From the NCBI GenBank assembly GCA_965237775.1, contig OZ250155.1, forward strand, positions 2,356,001-2,420,000: 64,000 bases of DNA, read 5' to 3'. This document shows, in pieces, positions 8,566 to 18,125 of this stretch. Both the position numbers and the translations under genes were made by a program. Numbering within the stretch: position 1 is the first letter of the stretch; each line of letters opens with the position of its first letter. This stretch comes from CATOSP01 sp965237775 (GTDB lineage Bacteria; Chloroflexota; Dehalococcoidia; Lucifugimonadales; UBA3495). Below the pieces are notes generated by a model. That model had not been told where the DNA came from. It searched no databases and saw only the letters and a program-made list of their open reading frames with translations.

Positions 8566-9618
8566 ATGGACTTCGGAATTAACTGCGACTTTACGATGGG
8601 ACGCGCAGAGTCCCACCAGATGGCCTTCAAGGAGGCCATGGAAGAAGTGGACTTGGCGGAAGAACTTGGTCTGGACACCGTTTGGCTGGGCGAAGCCCAT
8701 TTCGCTCCGGGACGCTCGGTCCTGGCCGCGCCAATCGTCGTCGCCAGTTCCATCGCAACCCGCACCAAGCGGCTCAGGGTCGGAATGGCCGTCCAGGTGC
8801 TGCCGCTGATCCATCCCCTGCGGCTCGCCGAGGAGGCTGCAACGGTCGACCAGATCAGCGAGGGCCGGTTCGAGTTCGGCGTCGGGCGCAGCGGCAACGT
8901 CCGCGCATACGACATCATGGGCATCGACTACGGCGAGAGTAAGGAGCGGTTCCAGGAAGCCCTTGACATAATCCTTCATGCCTGGTCAGGGGAAACCTTC
9001 TCCTACGAAGGTAAGTACAACACCATCACCAACGCCACCCTGTCTCCCCAGCCATACCAGAAGCCCCATCCGAAAATACGCATCGCGGCCAGTAGCGAGG
9101 ACTCCTTTGGCCGCATTGGGCGGTTGGGTCAACCCATCTTTCTGGGCCTCCGTGCGATGGACGTGGAGGACCTGAAGACCAACCTGCAAGACTATAAGGA
9201 AGAATGGAAAGCGGCTGGACATCCAGGTGACGGCGGAGACATCAACGTCCGCTTTCCAATGTACATCGCTCCCAGCGAGTCGGAGGCCATCGAAGAGCCC
9301 AAGGAAAGCATCGAGGCCTTCTTCAAGCGCCAAAGGGAGCTTTTCGAATACTCCTATGGCCGTGAGGGCACCGAGAATACGGGCCGGCGGCAGGAGCGGT
9401 ACGAAAGGCTTGCCAACGCTACCTACGAGGACCTGCTCGAGACCCGGGTGGTTTTCGGGAGCCCGGACCAGGTAATCGACCGGCTGAACCAGTTCAAAGA
9501 GATGTTGGGAGTCACCGGTATTACAGCGGAACTGAATCCCGGGGGGTTCCTTCCCAAAGAAGCGGTGCAGCGCAGCCTGAAGCTCCTGACGCAAGAGGTT
9601 ATGCCCGCGTTCAAATAA
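8566..9618 (+). CDS. LLM-class flavin-dependent oxidoreductase (paralogue 2)
   Basis: A 350-residue luciferase-like flavin oxidoreductase. It starts MDFGINCDF, has LGLDTVWLGEAHFAPG near residue 35, the conserved PLIHPLRLAEEAATVD segment, GRFEFGVGRSG, and the flavin-phosphate region AASSEDSFGRIG. The C-terminus has the usual FGSPDQVIDRLNQF. The start follows GAGGTG. It is the first gene of a rightward run (monooxygenase, VOC protein, quinone reductase, paralogue 3, ThDP enzyme) with short gaps, suggesting a catabolic operon. It is clearly closer in layout to paralogue 3 than to paralogue 1. Substrate unknown. Confidence 0.9.
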   Translation: MDFGINCDFTMGRAESHQMAFKEAMEEVDLAEELGLDTVWLGEAHFAPGRSVLAAPIVVASSIATRTKRLRVGMAVQVLPLIHPLRLAEEAATVDQISEGRFEFGVGRSGNVRAYDIMGIDYGESKERFQEALDIILHAWSGETFSYEGKYNTITNATLSPQPYQKPHPKIRIAASSEDSFGRIGRLGQPIFLGLRAMDVEDLKTNLQDYKEEWKAAGHPGDGGDINVRFPMYIAPSESEAIEEPKESIEAFFKRQRELFEYSYGREGTENTGRRQERYERLANATYEDLLETRVVFGSPDQVIDRLNQFKEMLGVTGITAELNPGGFLPKEAVQRSLKLLTQEVMPAFK

Positions 9619-9682
9619 CGGGCCTCTAAAGGCCAACGGCGGAACAGCCATCGGCGCAGTCTTCCCGTCGAGGTGAAGAGCG

Positions 9683-11137
9683 ATGCCAGCACGTACTGGA
9701 CAGGAATACATCAATGGGTTGCGGGACCGTCCCCGCGAAGTGTGGATCGACGGTGAACGGGTAAAAGACGTCACCACCCACCCAGCCCTTCGCGGCGGCG
9801 TTAAGTCGGTGGCCGCCCTCTATGACATGCAGCACGATCCGGACCTGCGCGAAGAGATGACCTTCGCCTCTCCGTCCACCGGCGATCCGGTCGGTCTCTC
9901 CTACCTGATCCCCCAGACCGTGGAAGACCTGGAACGCCGCCGGAATATGATGACTCATTGGGCCTGGGCGAGTTGCGGCATGATGGGCCGCTCACCCGAC
10001 TTCCTTAACGTGATCTTCTCAGCATGGGCGGGATCCGCCGGTTACTTCGCCCAGGACCGGCCGGAATTCGAGCGGAACATCATCAACTATCACGAGTTCC
10101 TCCGCGAGAACGACCTGGCCTTGACCCACGCATTGGTCAACCTGCAGCGTCGGCGCACTCCCAATCCCGCCGATACCCTGAGCGAAGATGTTGCTCTGAC
10201 CGTGATCAAGGAGACGGATTCCGGGATAGTTGTCAGGGGCAGCCGGGTATTGGCCACCCTGGGCCCCATTTCAGACGAGATCGCCATCTATCCCGTGGCC
10301 GCTCACAGGCTGGCCGACGCCGACCGGCGACAGTCCTTCTCTTTTTCCATCCCCTGCGACACTCAGGGCGTGAAATTCCTGTGCCGCGAGAGCTTGGATC
10401 TGGGGCGCTCCCATTTCAACCATCCGCTGGGGTCCCGCTTCGAGGAGATGGACTCGGTGGTGTTTTTTGACGATGTGTTCGTCCCGTGGGAGCGGGTGTT
10501 CTTGCTGGGCAACGTGGAGCTTTGCAATGGTTACGCCGCGGGCACCCAGTCCGACGCCCACACCGGCCACCAGGTCTTGACCCGCTGCGTGGCCAAGGCT
10601 GAGTTCATGCTTGGGCTGGCTGACTTGATCGTCGATACCCTGGGTTCGGGCACCATTGCCCACGTTCAGGAGCAGGTCGCCGAGCTGATCACGCAGCGGG
10701 ACATGCTCAAGTCCTGCCTCAGAGCTTCAGAGGCCGACGCCGCCATCAACCAATGGGGAGTCATGTGTCCTCACGTCCCCTCCATGCGGGCCGGCCGCAC
10801 CCTTTTCGGCCGCTCCGTCTATCCCAGAATGGTGGAGATCATCCAGATGCTCGGCACCAGCAGCCTGATGGCCCTGCCTGCCGAGGCCGACTTCGACACC
10901 CCAATCGCCGAAGATGTGAACCAATACCTGGCAACCGACACAAGCTCGGCCCGCGACCGCGCCAGGCTGTTTCACCTGGCATGGGACGCGTCCTGCAGCG
11001 CGTTCAGTGGCAGGCAGGTGCTCTACGAGCGGATGTTCGGCGGCAACCCGGTTCGCAACTCTATTACGCTGTACACCAACTACGACAAGGAACCCTTCAA
11101 GCAGAGAGTCCGGGATTTCCTGGACCTCGAAGACTAG
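9683..11137 (+). CDS. HpaB-type 4-hydroxyphenylacetate 3-monooxygenase family protein
   Basis: A 484-residue protein of the HpaB / 4-hydroxybutyryl-CoA dehydratase superfamily with an acyl-CoA-dehydrogenase-like fold. The N-terminus RTGQEYINGLRDRPREVWID and the DMQHDP and SYLIPQTVEDLERRR segments are characteristic, as is the later FDDVFVPWERVFL. HpaB enzymes hydroxylate phenols with FADH2 supplied by a separate reductase. No such reductase is obvious here, although the nearby quinone reductase could be checked. The start follows GAGGTGAAGAGCG. It lies between a flavin oxidoreductase and a VOC protein. True substrate unknown. Confidence 0.88.
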   Translation: MPARTGQEYINGLRDRPREVWIDGERVKDVTTHPALRGGVKSVAALYDMQHDPDLREEMTFASPSTGDPVGLSYLIPQTVEDLERRRNMMTHWAWASCGMMGRSPDFLNVIFSAWAGSAGYFAQDRPEFERNIINYHEFLRENDLALTHALVNLQRRRTPNPADTLSEDVALTVIKETDSGIVVRGSRVLATLGPISDEIAIYPVAAHRLADADRRQSFSFSIPCDTQGVKFLCRESLDLGRSHFNHPLGSRFEEMDSVVFFDDVFVPWERVFLLGNVELCNGYAAGTQSDAHTGHQVLTRCVAKAEFMLGLADLIVDTLGSGTIAHVQEQVAELITQRDMLKSCLRASEADAAINQWGVMCPHVPSMRAGRTLFGRSVYPRMVEIIQMLGTSSLMALPAEADFDTPIAEDVNQYLATDTSSARDRARLFHLAWDASCSAFSGRQVLYERMFGGNPVRNSITLYTNYDKEPFKQRVRDFLDLED

Positions 11138-11171
11138 AGACAATCCAAAACAATCCTCGGAGGTATAGGAA

Positions 11172-11651
11172 ATGGGTTACACACCGAAGCACCTGGGTCA
11201 CGTGGTCATGCGGGTACGGGACATGGACCGTTCCTTGGACTTCTACACCAGGGTCATGGGGCTCACCATCATGGAGCGTACCTCCGGCGGCACCGTCTTC
11301 ATGTCCGCCAACACCGAGAAGTCCCACGAACTGGCCATCCGCGCCATCGGCATGGAAGCCGAAGGCCCCGACCATTCCAAGATCGGTCAGGCGCACATGG
11401 CCTGGCAAATGGAGTCGCTCGAAGACCTCCAAGAGCTGTACAACCGGCTCAAGGATAACGACGTCCGCATCCAGCGTATCGGCGACCACGGACTGTCCCT
11501 GGGCGTCTACCTGCTGGACCCGGACGACAACGAGATCGAAGTTTATTACGAGCTTCCCTCCGCCCAGTGGGACCGGAAAGAGGGCAAGGGCCTCTTCGAA
11601 GGCAATTTCCCCGGCAAGCTGGAAGAGCCCGCTGGCGTAGCCGACGATTAG
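11172..11651 (+). CDS. VOC (glyoxalase/extradiol dioxygenase) family protein
   Basis: A 159-residue single VOC-fold protein. LGHVVMRVRDMDRSLDFYTRVMG at the N-terminus contains the first metal-ligand histidine, QAHMAW the second, and DPDDNEIEVYYE the glutamate. It could be an extradiol dioxygenase-like ring-cleavage enzyme acting on the product of the HpaB-type monooxygenase 34 bases upstream, or a lyase/isomerase. This is inference from position. The start follows CTCGGAGG. Confidence 0.87.
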   Translation: MGYTPKHLGHVVMRVRDMDRSLDFYTRVMGLTIMERTSGGTVFMSANTEKSHELAIRAIGMEAEGPDHSKIGQAHMAWQMESLEDLQELYNRLKDNDVRIQRIGDHGLSLGVYLLDPDDNEIEVYYELPSAQWDRKEGKGLFEGNFPGKLEEPAGVADD

Positions 11652-11865
11652 GTCCCGGCTCCGCTCTTAATCAATCTCCGAAGGTCCAAACGGGTCCTCC
11701 CTTCCATATCAGGTCAAGGAGGACCCGCATCGATAGTATCGCGCAAGACCTGGCTTCCACGGGCTGGAGAGCGCATGTTTTCCGCCTCGGCGGCTGTGGT
11801 TCGCGCCCGTTACCCCTGCGGCTCTCCCCTAAAAGCCTTGGGATTCTTGTATTTGCGAGGAATAG

Positions 11866-12831
11866 TTGAAAGCGATCAGACTCCATATCACAGATGATGG
11901 CGAGGAACTGCGGATGGAGGATGTGCCCCAACCCACTCCCGCCGCCGGTGAACTACTGATAAAGACCGATGCAATCGGCATTAACCGCGCAGACCTTAAC
12001 CGAAGAAGGACCGTTCCCGAGGGAGAACAGGAGCCGCCCAGAATCCCAGGTCTGGACGTGGCCGGTGTGGTGGAATCTGTCGGTACAGGCGTGTCGGGTT
12101 GGGAACCCGGAGACCAGGTCATGGCCCTGGTGCGTGGGGCCTACGCCGAATACTGCACGGCCGAATCCGCCCTGGCTTACCGCCAACCCCAGGGGATGTC
12201 GACTACCGATGCCTCCTCCCTCCCGTGTGTATTCTTCACCGCCTGGTACGCCTTCCAGATGGCGGGGTTGCAGGCAGGAGAGACGGCCTTGATTCACGCC
12301 GCCGGAAGCGGAGTCGGCATGGCGGGAATCCAAATCGCCGACGCCATGGGGGCGCGGGTCCTCACCAGCGCCGGTTCCGACGAGCGCGTAAGCAGAGGTT
12401 TGGAGTTGGGCGCGCAGGCAGGGGTCAACTATTCCACCCAGGACGTTACCGCGGAATTGCTCCGTCTCACGGACGGCCGCGGGGTGGACATGGCACTCGA
12501 TACCGTGGGCGGCGGGATTTTCGACTCGACACTCGCCGCATTGGCCGAAGGCGGTAGAGTCGTGACCGTGGGCGGCCATACCGGCCCCAGGTCCGAGTAT
12601 CAGGAACGCGCCCTGCAAGCCAATGGCCAGTGGGTTCGCGCGATGGGCGTGTTCAACGAGGCTCAAGAAGATGCGGACCAGCTCGGTTGGTCCCAGATGA
12701 AGTCCTGGTTTGAGGCGGGAAAGCTCCGCACCATTGTGCAGGAAGTGTTCCCCTGGACCGAGTCCCAGCGGGTCCAGGAGCTTCTGGCCAGCCGTGGCGT
12801 GTTTGGCAAGCTGGTCATGGAAGTCAACTGA
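11866..12831 (+). CDS. Zeta-crystallin-like quinone oxidoreductase (MDR superfamily)
   Basis: A 321-residue medium-chain dehydrogenase/reductase of the NADPH:quinone reductase group, with no structural zinc cysteine cluster. Visible are INRADLNRR, PGLDVAGVVESVG, the coenzyme-binding HAAGSGVGMAGIQIAD (AxxGxG) and VDMALDTVGG. The frame opens with a TTG at 11866 preceded by GCGAGG. No ATG lies nearby, so a TTG start is likely. It follows the VOC gene after about 210 bases and precedes paralogue 3 of the flavin oxidoreductases. It reduces quinones or enones in known relatives. The role here is unknown. Confidence 0.85.
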   Translation: MKAIRLHITDDGEELRMEDVPQPTPAAGELLIKTDAIGINRADLNRRRTVPEGEQEPPRIPGLDVAGVVESVGTGVSGWEPGDQVMALVRGAYAEYCTAESALAYRQPQGMSTTDASSLPCVFFTAWYAFQMAGLQAGETALIHAAGSGVGMAGIQIADAMGARVLTSAGSDERVSRGLELGAQAGVNYSTQDVTAELLRLTDGRGVDMALDTVGGGIFDSTLAALAEGGRVVTVGGHTGPRSEYQERALQANGQWVRAMGVFNEAQEDADQLGWSQMKSWFEAGKLRTIVQEVFPWTESQRVQELLASRGVFGKLVMEVN

Positions 12832-12890
12832 CCTGTCCACCGGCGCGGCGATTGGCCAACTCCACTCGCGTTCCGGTGCATGGAGGACCA

Positions 12891-13928
12891 ATGGATTTCG
12901 GACTGTTCTTAGAGTTTACCGCTCCGGAAGGCACTCCGGACCAGGAGACTTTCACCGAAGGGTTCTCCTTGGTCGACGCGGCAGAGTCAATGGGCGTCGA
13001 CTCGGTCTGGTTGGCGGAGTACCACTTCCCCACCTTTAGCGTCCTATCCGCGCCGATTACCGTCGCGACCGCCGTGGCGGCGCGCACTCGGCGAGTGCGG
13101 ATCGGCTTCGCGGTCGTGCTGTTGCCCTTGAGCAACCCCATCAAGGTTGCCGAGGAAGTAGCGACCTTGGACCACATCAGCCAAGGCAGGCTGGAGTTCG
13201 GAATCGGCCGCGGCACATTCCCCGACCATCATGACGCGTTCAACTCGCCCTTTCCCGAAAGCAGGTTTGAGGAATACCTGGAGATCATCCGACAGGCCTG
13301 GACCACGGACCAGTTCTCATTCGAGGGCGATCACTACACCTGCAACGAGTTGAAGGTCCGCCCAAAGCCCCTGCAGAGCCCGCATCCACCCATCAGGATC
13401 GGAGTTACGTCCGAGGAGACCTTCCCCATCATCGGGGGCATGGGATACCCTATCTTCATCAATCCCTCCAGGGTCTTCTCCCTGGACGAGCTTGCCCCCT
13501 GCATTCAAGCCTACAGACAAGCATGGAAGGAAGCTGGGCACCCTGGAAATGGTGAAGTGGGCCTGCGGATACCCATCTACGTTGCCGACACCGCCCAGCG
13601 GGCCTACGACGAACCAATGGAAAGCACGGTGACTTCCATGCAGGGCCTCAGCACAAGAGTCGCCGGCAGCGCCGACCGGGAAGGCACCACCGGAAACTGG
13701 CGTGCCCAGGCGGAGCGCATCGGCGGCATGACCTACGACGACTGGCTCCGTGACAAGGTCGTCTTCGGTACCCCGGAAGCGGTAGTCGACCGGCTTAGCC
13801 AGTTGATCGAAAACCTGGGACTGTCTCAGATAGTCTATGAGATTAACTTCGGCCGCAGGATACCCAAAGAGCTACAGTTGAATTGCCTGAAGTTGATTAA
13901 CGAAAGGGTCGTCCCTAAGCTGCGTTAG
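12891..13928 (+). CDS. LLM-class flavin-dependent oxidoreductase (paralogue 3)
   Basis: A 345-residue luciferase-like oxidoreductase starting MDFGLFLEF, with MGVDSVWLAEYHF, LLPLSNPIKVAEEVATLD, GRLEFGIGRG, GVTSEETFPIIG and C-terminal FGTPEAVVDRL. ATG 12891 follows TGGAGG directly and is preferred over an in-frame start at 12852. It is similar in layout to paralogue 2, and the two flank the HpaB/VOC/quinone-reductase genes. Multiple family members in one cluster are typical of organisms that degrade recalcitrant organics, but the substrate is unknown. Confidence 0.9.
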   Translation: MDFGLFLEFTAPEGTPDQETFTEGFSLVDAAESMGVDSVWLAEYHFPTFSVLSAPITVATAVAARTRRVRIGFAVVLLPLSNPIKVAEEVATLDHISQGRLEFGIGRGTFPDHHDAFNSPFPESRFEEYLEIIRQAWTTDQFSFEGDHYTCNELKVRPKPLQSPHPPIRIGVTSEETFPIIGGMGYPIFINPSRVFSLDELAPCIQAYRQAWKEAGHPGNGEVGLRIPIYVADTAQRAYDEPMESTVTSMQGLSTRVAGSADREGTTGNWRAQAERIGGMTYDDWLRDKVVFGTPEAVVDRLSQLIENLGLSQIVYEINFGRRIPKELQLNCLKLINERVVPKLR

Positions 13929-14033
13929 AGGGCTGCAATGGGCCTCCCTATCCCTGCAACGCGTATATCCTCCCACTCATAACCTCCTACCGAAAATTCC
14001 CAACTGAAAATCCTGAAAGGAAAGGAAGATCGA

Positions 14034-15740
14034 ATGTACAACCACGCCCAGGTGGATAGCGTCGCCGAGGCCTACCTCGAGCTGTTGGCAGCCCGCGGAA
14101 TCGACTATTTCTTCGGCAACGGCGGCACCGACTTCGCGCCCATCATCGAAGCCTATGCCAAGCGGTTGAGCCAGGAACAAACGTTGCCCCGTCCCATCCC
14201 GGTCCCCCACGAGGTCACCGCCGTTAGCATGGCCCATGGCTACACCATGATTACCGGCAAGCCTCAGGTCGTCATGGTGCATACCGTGCCAGGCACGGCT
14301 AACGCCATCGGCGGCATCGTGAACGCCGCCAGGGCCAACGTACCCATGCTCTTCAGCGCTGGACGCACACCCCTCACCGAGGGAGAGGCGCGGGGCTCAC
14401 GGGACGGGAGTATTCACTGGGCCCAGGAGTCCTTCGACCAGGCGGCGATGGTCCGGGAATGGGTTAAGTGGGACTACGAACTTCGCCACGGGGCAGACCT
14501 GGAAGGAGTCGTTGACCGGGCCTTCGCCATTGCCGAGTCCACGCCTCCCGGTCCTGTATACCTCACCTTGCCCAGGGAAATCCTGGCTGAAGAGGTCCCG
14601 GGAATCGACTACCAAACGGATTCCCGTCAACAACACCCAGGCGACCGCCTTCCTTCGCCGGAATTCATTGCCCGGGCAGCGCGATTACTGGCGGGGGCCC
14701 AACGTCCGTTGTTGGTCACCCGAGGGGCGGGGAAAGACCCCGAGGCTGTCGCTCCTCTGATTGAACTGGCCGAAGTACTCGGTATGCCCGTGTTTGAGTC
14801 CGGCGCGTTGTACGCCAACTTCCCCAAAGACCATCCGCTATATGCCGGAGCCGACATCGGGACAGCCTTGGGCGATTCCGATGTCGTGGTGGTGTTGGAA
14901 GCGGACGTGCCCTGGACTCCTAAACGGCACGCCCCGGCCCCGGGTGCGACGGTGATCGGGATTGGGGAAGACCCCCTCTTTTCCGTCTATCCGGTCAGAG
15001 GGTTCCAGGTCGACTTGAACCTCTCCGGCAATCCAAAGTTGATACTCCAGGCTCTGGTCAAGTCGGTCAAAGAGGCCGCGCCGGACGCCTCGGCTGCCAC
15101 GGCCAGGACCAATGAATGGGCCGAGCGGTCCATAAAACGCCGCGACGCTGCGCGGCTGCGTGCCAAGGACGCGAGCGACCAACGCCCAATCAACAAATCC
15201 TGGTTCACCAAGTGCCTCTCCGACGTCCTGGACGACGACACCATCGTGCTGAACGAGCTTGGGATAGACGCGGTCCAGATTGACATAACCCGCCCCGCAA
15301 GCTTCTTCAGCGTCCCGGCTTCCGGCGGGCTGGGCTGGGCCGTCGGAGCGTCTTTGGGGGCCAAACTTGCCGCCCCTGATAAGACCGTAATCTGCTGCGT
15401 TGGGGACGGCTCGTACATCTTCGGCTCCGGTACCTCCGGGCACATCGTGGCCGAGGCCCAGAGCTTGCCGGTCCTTACCATTCTGTGGAACAACGGCATC
15501 TGGAACGCCGTTCAAAGCGCCACCAGAAACACCTATCCCGATGGGAACGCGGTCCAGACCAACAACTTCCCCGTAAGCACACTCTCACAGTCCTTCCAGT
15601 ACGAGCTTATTTGCCAGGCGGCGGGCGGCTACAGCGAACGGGTCGAAGACCCTGCGGACGTCCCCGCGGCCTTGCAGCGGGGCCTGAAGGCTGTGCGCGA
15701 GGATAAACGCCAGGCCCTGCTAAACGTCATAGGCCAGTAG
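14034..15740 (+). CDS. Thiamine-diphosphate enzyme (acetolactate synthase/decarboxylase-like)
   Basis: A 568-residue ThDP-dependent enzyme with the three-domain layout of acetolactate synthase and benzoylformate decarboxylase. The catalytic glutamate is in PVPHEVTAVSMAHGY (E60). The ThDP/Mg motif begins GDGSYIFGSG at about residue 457 and ends with NN near 489. Residues 190-340 form the central domain. The start follows AGGAAAGGAAGA. It ends the rightward run of catabolic genes. Likely reactions are C-C bond cleavage or carboligation of 2-oxo acids. The exact activity cannot be inferred. Confidence 0.87.
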   Translation: MYNHAQVDSVAEAYLELLAARGIDYFFGNGGTDFAPIIEAYAKRLSQEQTLPRPIPVPHEVTAVSMAHGYTMITGKPQVVMVHTVPGTANAIGGIVNAARANVPMLFSAGRTPLTEGEARGSRDGSIHWAQESFDQAAMVREWVKWDYELRHGADLEGVVDRAFAIAESTPPGPVYLTLPREILAEEVPGIDYQTDSRQQHPGDRLPSPEFIARAARLLAGAQRPLLVTRGAGKDPEAVAPLIELAEVLGMPVFESGALYANFPKDHPLYAGADIGTALGDSDVVVVLEADVPWTPKRHAPAPGATVIGIGEDPLFSVYPVRGFQVDLNLSGNPKLILQALVKSVKEAAPDASAATARTNEWAERSIKRRDAARLRAKDASDQRPINKSWFTKCLSDVLDDDTIVLNELGIDAVQIDITRPASFFSVPASGGLGWAVGASLGAKLAAPDKTVICCVGDGSYIFGSGTSGHIVAEAQSLPVLTILWNNGIWNAVQSATRNTYPDGNAVQTNNFPVSTLSQSFQYELICQAAGGYSERVEDPADVPAALQRGLKAVREDKRQALLNVIGQ

Positions 15741-16087
15741 CTCGTCCCTTATCCGCAAGACCGGCCTCCCGGAATCTTGCTGACATCATGGGTTGTGACC
15801 CACTCCATCAGATGGGTTGCAACCCCTCTCCAACCGCCGCCCCTCCGCCATCCTCCCACCCGATTGCTCCTCAATCATCCAGTAGCTCACGCCTCTCAGG
15901 GCCGGTGACCCCATGCAATTGATTAAATTGGTATAAAATTTGCACCAAAACCTCTTGCTTAACCCGGATGTTCGTTGCTATAAACCACATTACATAACTG
16001 AAACAGCGACCGGATTGACCGGCGCATCGGACGCTCCCTTTGACAGACTCCTTGAATGAAGGCAGCAAGCCGGATGGGGACCATCTC
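15741..16087. other. Upstream region of min operon with two palindromes
   Basis: About 350 bases without a gene. Two similar 12-bp inverted sequences, GGGTTGTGACCC (15790-15801) and GGGTTGCAACCC (15814-15825), sit 12 bases apart and could be protein-binding sites or a weak terminator of the upstream gene. TATAAAAT near 15932 is a possible -10 for the min operon, without a clear -35. Confidence 0.4.
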
Positions 16088-16927
16088 ATGCTCAAAAGCG
16101 AGCTAGTACAAGTCTCGGGCCGTGGCGCCAATGTCGAGTTTCTTATCGACGACGGAGCCGCCTTCGACGAGATCACCCGCGGACTGCGGGATTACCTGGC
16201 GGAGCACGCAAACCTTTGGTCCGGCGGAAGCATCACGGTCAACGTAGGGAGGCGCATCGTCTCTCAAGACCAGCTAGCCGAGCTTAAGGAGATCTTTGAA
16301 CGGCAGTCAGGCTTAAAGGTGGCCCGGTTCTCCTGCCTGCCTGAGAGCCTAAGCTCCCAAGGCGGCGACACGGTTGGTCTGATCCCACCTGATTCCGTCC
16401 CGGCCTCAACCGGGGTTTCTGGGCCTATCTCTCCCCGGCGCGAGGCGGCTGCGGCAGGACAAAGTCCCGCAGAGCCAACCCGTACTCTTAACGCCTCCCA
16501 CGTCGACCGGAGCCGCGCACAAGGAACAGTCGCGGCAAGCGTTCGATGGGACACCGCGCTGCTGGTCAAGGCAACGTGCAGGTCGGGAGAGAGCATCCGC
16601 CATGATGGAGACGTGGTCGTCTTGGGCGACGTCAACCCGGGCGCGGAGATAATCGCCGAGGGCGACATCGTGGTATTCGGACAACTTCGCGGGTTCGCCC
16701 ATGCGGGTTCGAAGGGCAACACCAGGTCGGCCATCGTGGCCCTGAACCTGGACTCGCCGCGTATCCAGATTGGACCTCACGCCGGCACGTCAGCGCAAGC
16801 GGGTCAGCGGCGCAAGGGACCGGCAACCGGGCCCATGATCGCTTACGTCCGGCGCAAGGGCATTCACTTGGCCCCGTTCGTGGGCCGGTTCGCAAACTAT
16901 GGTAGAGGGGAACCGTATGACGGGTAG
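16088..16927 (+). CDS. minC: Septum site-determining protein MinC
   Basis: A 279-residue MinC. The C-terminal right-handed beta-helix domain is clear: GESIRHDGDVVVLGDVNPGA, AEGDIVVFGQLRGFAHAG and a final SPRIQIG. The N-terminal 100 residues match the weaker MinC_N domain, and about 50 Pro/Ala-rich residues link the two. MinC blocks FtsZ assembly away from midcell when recruited by MinD. ATG 16088 follows GGATGGGGACC. An upstream TTG at 16040 in the same frame lacks a ribosome site. The stop overlaps the minD start, implying translational coupling. Confidence 0.93.
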   Translation: MLKSELVQVSGRGANVEFLIDDGAAFDEITRGLRDYLAEHANLWSGGSITVNVGRRIVSQDQLAELKEIFERQSGLKVARFSCLPESLSSQGGDTVGLIPPDSVPASTGVSGPISPRREAAAAGQSPAEPTRTLNASHVDRSRAQGTVAASVRWDTALLVKATCRSGESIRHDGDVVVLGDVNPGAEIIAEGDIVVFGQLRGFAHAGSKGNTRSAIVALNLDSPRIQIGPHAGTSAQAGQRRKGPATGPMIAYVRRKGIHLAPFVGRFANYGRGEPYDG

Positions 16928-17735
16928 GACTATCGTAATCACCTCGGGCAAGGGCGGAGTCGGTAAGACCACGGCCACAGCCAACATCGGCTCCGCGTTG
17001 GCAATGCGCGGCAATAAGGTCGTGGTTATCGACACTGATATCGGGCTGCGGAACCTGGACGTTATCATGGGGTTGGAGAACCGGATCGTCTACGATCTGG
17101 TCAACGTTCTGGAGGGCAAGTGCGAACCGCACAAGGCCATGATCCGCGATAAGCACGGCTCCGAGCTTTACCTGATCCCGGCAGCCCAGACCAGGGACAA
17201 GGACTGCATCAACCCGGAACAATTGCGGGAACTTTGCGCCAAGCTGGAGACCGAGTTCGACTACGTGTTGATGGACTGTCCAGCGGGCATCGAACAGGGA
17301 TTCAAGAACGCCGTCGGCGCGGCCACCGAGGCTATCCTAGTCACCACTCCAGAGGTCTCGGCCATCCGTGACGCGGACCGCGTAATCGGGCTCCTGGAGG
17401 CCTCGGAAGTCCACCGGCCTCGTCTGATCATCAATCGGATCCACCCCGACATGGTCAAGCAAGGAAACATGATGGACAAGGACGACATCGTGGAATTGCT
17501 CGCGGTTGACGTGCTGGGACTGGTGCCCGCCGACGACAGGACTATCACCGCAGCCAACCGGGGCGTGCCGGTGGTCCATGACAAGAAGGCCCCCTCAGGC
17601 GCGGCATTCCTGCGAATTGCCGCCCGCGTGGACGGCGAAGAAGTGCAGTTCGCGGAGCTGGACCGCAAGGCGGGAATGGTCGGCAAGATCAAAGAGCTTC
17701 TTGGACTGGACCGGAGGGCCTATTCTCATGCTTGA
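16917..17735 (+). CDS. minD: Septum site-determining ATPase MinD
   Basis: A 272-residue ParA/MinD-type ATPase. The deviant Walker A is GKGGVGKTT (from G11), followed by DTDIGLRNLDVIMGLENR (Walker A' region) and DCPAGIEQGF (Walker B). The last residues (GMVGKIKELLGLDRR) fit the membrane-targeting helix. It recruits MinC to the membrane and is released by MinE. ATG 16917 follows AGAGGGG inside minC, and the stop overlaps minE. This is a standard, intact minCDE layout. Confidence 0.96.
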   Translation: MTGRTIVITSGKGGVGKTTATANIGSALAMRGNKVVVIDTDIGLRNLDVIMGLENRIVYDLVNVLEGKCEPHKAMIRDKHGSELYLIPAAQTRDKDCINPEQLRELCAKLETEFDYVLMDCPAGIEQGFKNAVGAATEAILVTTPEVSAIRDADRVIGLLEASEVHRPRLIINRIHPDMVKQGNMMDKDDIVELLAVDVLGLVPADDRTITAANRGVPVVHDKKAPSGAAFLRIAARVDGEEVQFAELDRKAGMVGKIKELLGLDRRAYSHA

Positions 17736-18018
17736 TCTGTTCCGATGGCTGCTTGGCCAGCTTGATACCGCGAATGGCCAGGAACGCAGCAAAGACACCG
17801 CGCGCCAACGCCTAAGCGTCGTCTTGATTCAGGACCGTCTGGACCTTCCAGCCGAAAAGATGGACTTGATGAAAAAGGAAATCTGGGAAGTCGTATCCCG
17901 GTACCTCGTGGTGGATGACGAGTTCCTGGAATTCGAGATTCGCAGGTTGGATGAACTGGTGGTCCTGGTATCCAATATCCAGGTCAAAGACACCACCGAA
18001 CTGGCCCCAGCCCACTAA
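17728..18018 (+). CDS. minE: Cell division topological specificity factor MinE
   Basis: A 96-residue MinE. The N-terminal anti-MinCD segment (TARQRLSVVLIQDR) and the C-terminal dimerisation domain (LDELVVLVSNIQVKD) are both present. MinE stimulates MinD ATPase to drive pole-to-pole oscillation. The ATG lies within the last codons of minD in another frame, so the three genes are coupled by overlaps. The length is normal for the family. Confidence 0.93.
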   Translation: MLDLFRWLLGQLDTANGQERSKDTARQRLSVVLIQDRLDLPAEKMDLMKKEIWEVVSRYLVVDDEFLEFEIRRLDELVVLVSNIQVKDTTELAPAH

Positions 18019-18125
18019 CGGCCCCGTATCCCCCCAAGGAATGACGGCCCGACCCGGTGAGCAGACCGTTCACTGGGTCGCCGCACATCTCCACCACCCG
18101 CCACTAGCCACCAACCACCGCTCTC

